Source: an uncultured Pseudorhodobacter sp. (lineage in GTDB: Bacteria > Pseudomonadota > Alphaproteobacteria > Rhodobacterales > Rhodobacteraceae). From it: DNA of 15,422 nucleotides. The stretch spans positions 1-15,422 of the forward strand of contig CAMFLG010000021.1 of NCBI GenBank assembly GCA_945957495.1, written 5' to 3'. Below are positions 14,959 through 15,422 of the stretch, one piece after another. The notes beneath the pieces are model-generated. The model did not search any database. It was not told where the DNA came from and saw nothing but the letters and a program-made list of their open reading frames with translations. Position 1 is the first letter of the stretch, and each line of letters opens with the position of its first letter. The position numbers and the translations under genes are program-made.

Positions 14959-14978
14959 CCTGTGCCAGCCTGTGCTAG
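14959..14978 (+). repeat. Tandem 10-bp direct repeat ahead of ldt
   Basis: CCTGTGCCAG (14959-14968) is followed at once by CCTGTGCTAG (14969-14978), 9 of 10 identical. The unit length equals about one helical turn, so equivalent bases face the same side of the DNA. It ends 38 bp before the ldt ATG, and the second copy runs into TAGGAT (14976-14981), a 4 of 6 match to a -10 element. It may be part of the ldt promoter. Chance duplication is also possible. Confidence 0.35.
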
Positions 14979-15016
14979 GATTGCGCCGCAAAACCAGAAC
15001 CGAAAGGGCATGACCC

Positions 15017-15422
15017 ATGTTCAACCGCCGTTCGTTCCTTGCCGTCTCGTCCGCCGCCGCGCTGACACTCGCCTCTCCCGCCGTGGCCCGCAATGTGTTG
15101 CGCATCCCCCGCGACTGGGTGCCAACAGATGTGAAAATCACCTCCAGCCTCGCCCCCGGCACGATCTACGTCGATACGCCCGGCATGTGGCTGTATCTGA
15201 TGCAGGGCGAAGGCCTGGCGCGGCGCTACAAGATTTCGGTCGGGGCGCCGGGCCGCAACCTGACGGGTCAGGCCCGCGTCGCCCGCAAAGAGGTCAACCC
15301 AGCCTGGACGCCAACCGCCAGCATGATCGCGGCAGAGCCGAAGGTTTACGCCAAGTTCAAGGGCGGTCTGCCCGGCGGTGATCCGATCAACCCCTTGGGC
15401 GCGCGGGCGCTTTATCTTTACC
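15017..15422 (+). CDS. L,D-transpeptidase (YkuD family), 5' part only (runs off right edge)
   Basis: 135 residues are visible and the frame is open to the right edge. Residues 1-24 are a signal peptide with a twin-arginine motif (NRRSFLA, R4-R5) and a likely cut after AVA. The rest matches the start of a YkuD L,D-transpeptidase domain: TIYVDTPGMWLYLMQGEG (49-66), RRYKISVGAPG (69-79), WTPTASMIA (97-105) and the strongly conserved NPLGARALYLY (125-135). These periplasmic enzymes form 3-3 peptidoglycan cross-links or attach proteins to peptidoglycan. The catalytic HGT...SHGC motif should lie just beyond the window, so activity cannot be confirmed. The start at 15017 is supported by AAAGGG 8 nt upstream and by the signal peptide. 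The ATG at 15010 is out of frame. The gene is divergent from the urt operon. Confidence 0.88.
   Translation, partial: MFNRRSFLAVSSAAALTLASPAVARNVLRIPRDWVPTDVKITSSLAPGTIYVDTPGMWLYLMQGEGLARRYKISVGAPGRNLTGQARVARKEVNPAWTPTASMIAAEPKVYAKFKGGLPGGDPINPLGARALYLY

Larger units (their letters stand above)
14424..15016. other. 593-bp intergenic region between divergent urtA and ldt
   Basis: No gene is supported here. The open frames that cross it lack ribosome sites and family resemblance. It holds an inverted repeat (14509-14550), a near-palindrome (14771-14787), a distant 7-bp inverted pair GCCTAAA/TTTAGGC (14828-14834 and 14890-14896), and a tandem 10-bp repeat (14959-14978) close to ldt. It must contain the promoters of both the urt operon and the ldt gene. 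I could not place either with confidence. The sequence is less GC-biased than the neighbouring genes and is long enough to hold a small RNA, but I see no clear promoter-terminator pair. Confidence 0.6.

Noticed and set aside
13137..15011. Extension of UrtA by 196 codons upstream
   Set aside because: A twin-arginine signal peptide and a good ribosome site start at 14423. The upstream part reads like untranslated DNA and a signal peptide would not be internal.

Overview
The window looks like an ordinary chromosomal stretch of a high-GC alphaproteobacterium, most likely Rhodobacterales (Rhodobacteraceae-like). The basis is the strong GC bias at third codon positions, the recognisable sequence character of XdhA, DnaE and the Urt proteins, and the short ATGA overlaps between operon genes. 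No rRNA, tRNA, CRISPR array, integrase, transposase or prophage gene is visible.

Layout: (1) 1-1127, minus strand, the N-terminal 375 codons of xdhA (iron-sulfur/FAD subunit of xanthine dehydrogenase), cut by the left edge. (2) 1358-4801, plus strand, the replicative DNA polymerase III alpha subunit dnaE, followed 18 bp later by a two-HKD-motif phospholipase D / cardiolipin synthase-like gene (4820-6379), probably in one transcript. (3) 6380-6648, a gap with a GC-rich palindromic repeat between convergent genes. (4) 6649-8388, a divergent pair: a MarR-family repressor (minus) and a 12-helix MFS transporter (plus). They share an 84-bp intergenic region with a perfect 12-bp palindrome that is the obvious operator candidate. 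(5) 8409-14423, minus strand, a complete urea ABC transporter operon transcribed urtA-urtB-urtC-urtD-urtE. (6) 14424-15016, a 593-bp non-coding gap with inverted repeats. (7) 15017-15422, plus strand, the start of an L,D-transpeptidase (YkuD family) cut by the right edge.

How the genes fit together: UrtA binds urea in the periplasm, UrtB and UrtC form the membrane channel, and UrtD and UrtE hydrolyse ATP. XdhA belongs to purine oxidation, whose downstream products can include urea, so the two nitrogen-scavenging functions make metabolic sense near each other. They are separated by dnaE and other unrelated genes and need not be co-regulated. DnaE and the PLD-like enzyme appear to share a transcript without an obvious biochemical link.

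I did not find a convincing undescribed system. The points most worth a second look are regulatory: the MarR operator and an OhrR-position cysteine in MarR, the two stable hairpins between urtA and urtB, the 9-bp inverted repeat upstream of urtA, the dyad at 14771-14787, and the 9-bp inverted repeat ahead of dnaE. All calls come from reading the sequence and from knowledge of the families. No database search was run.
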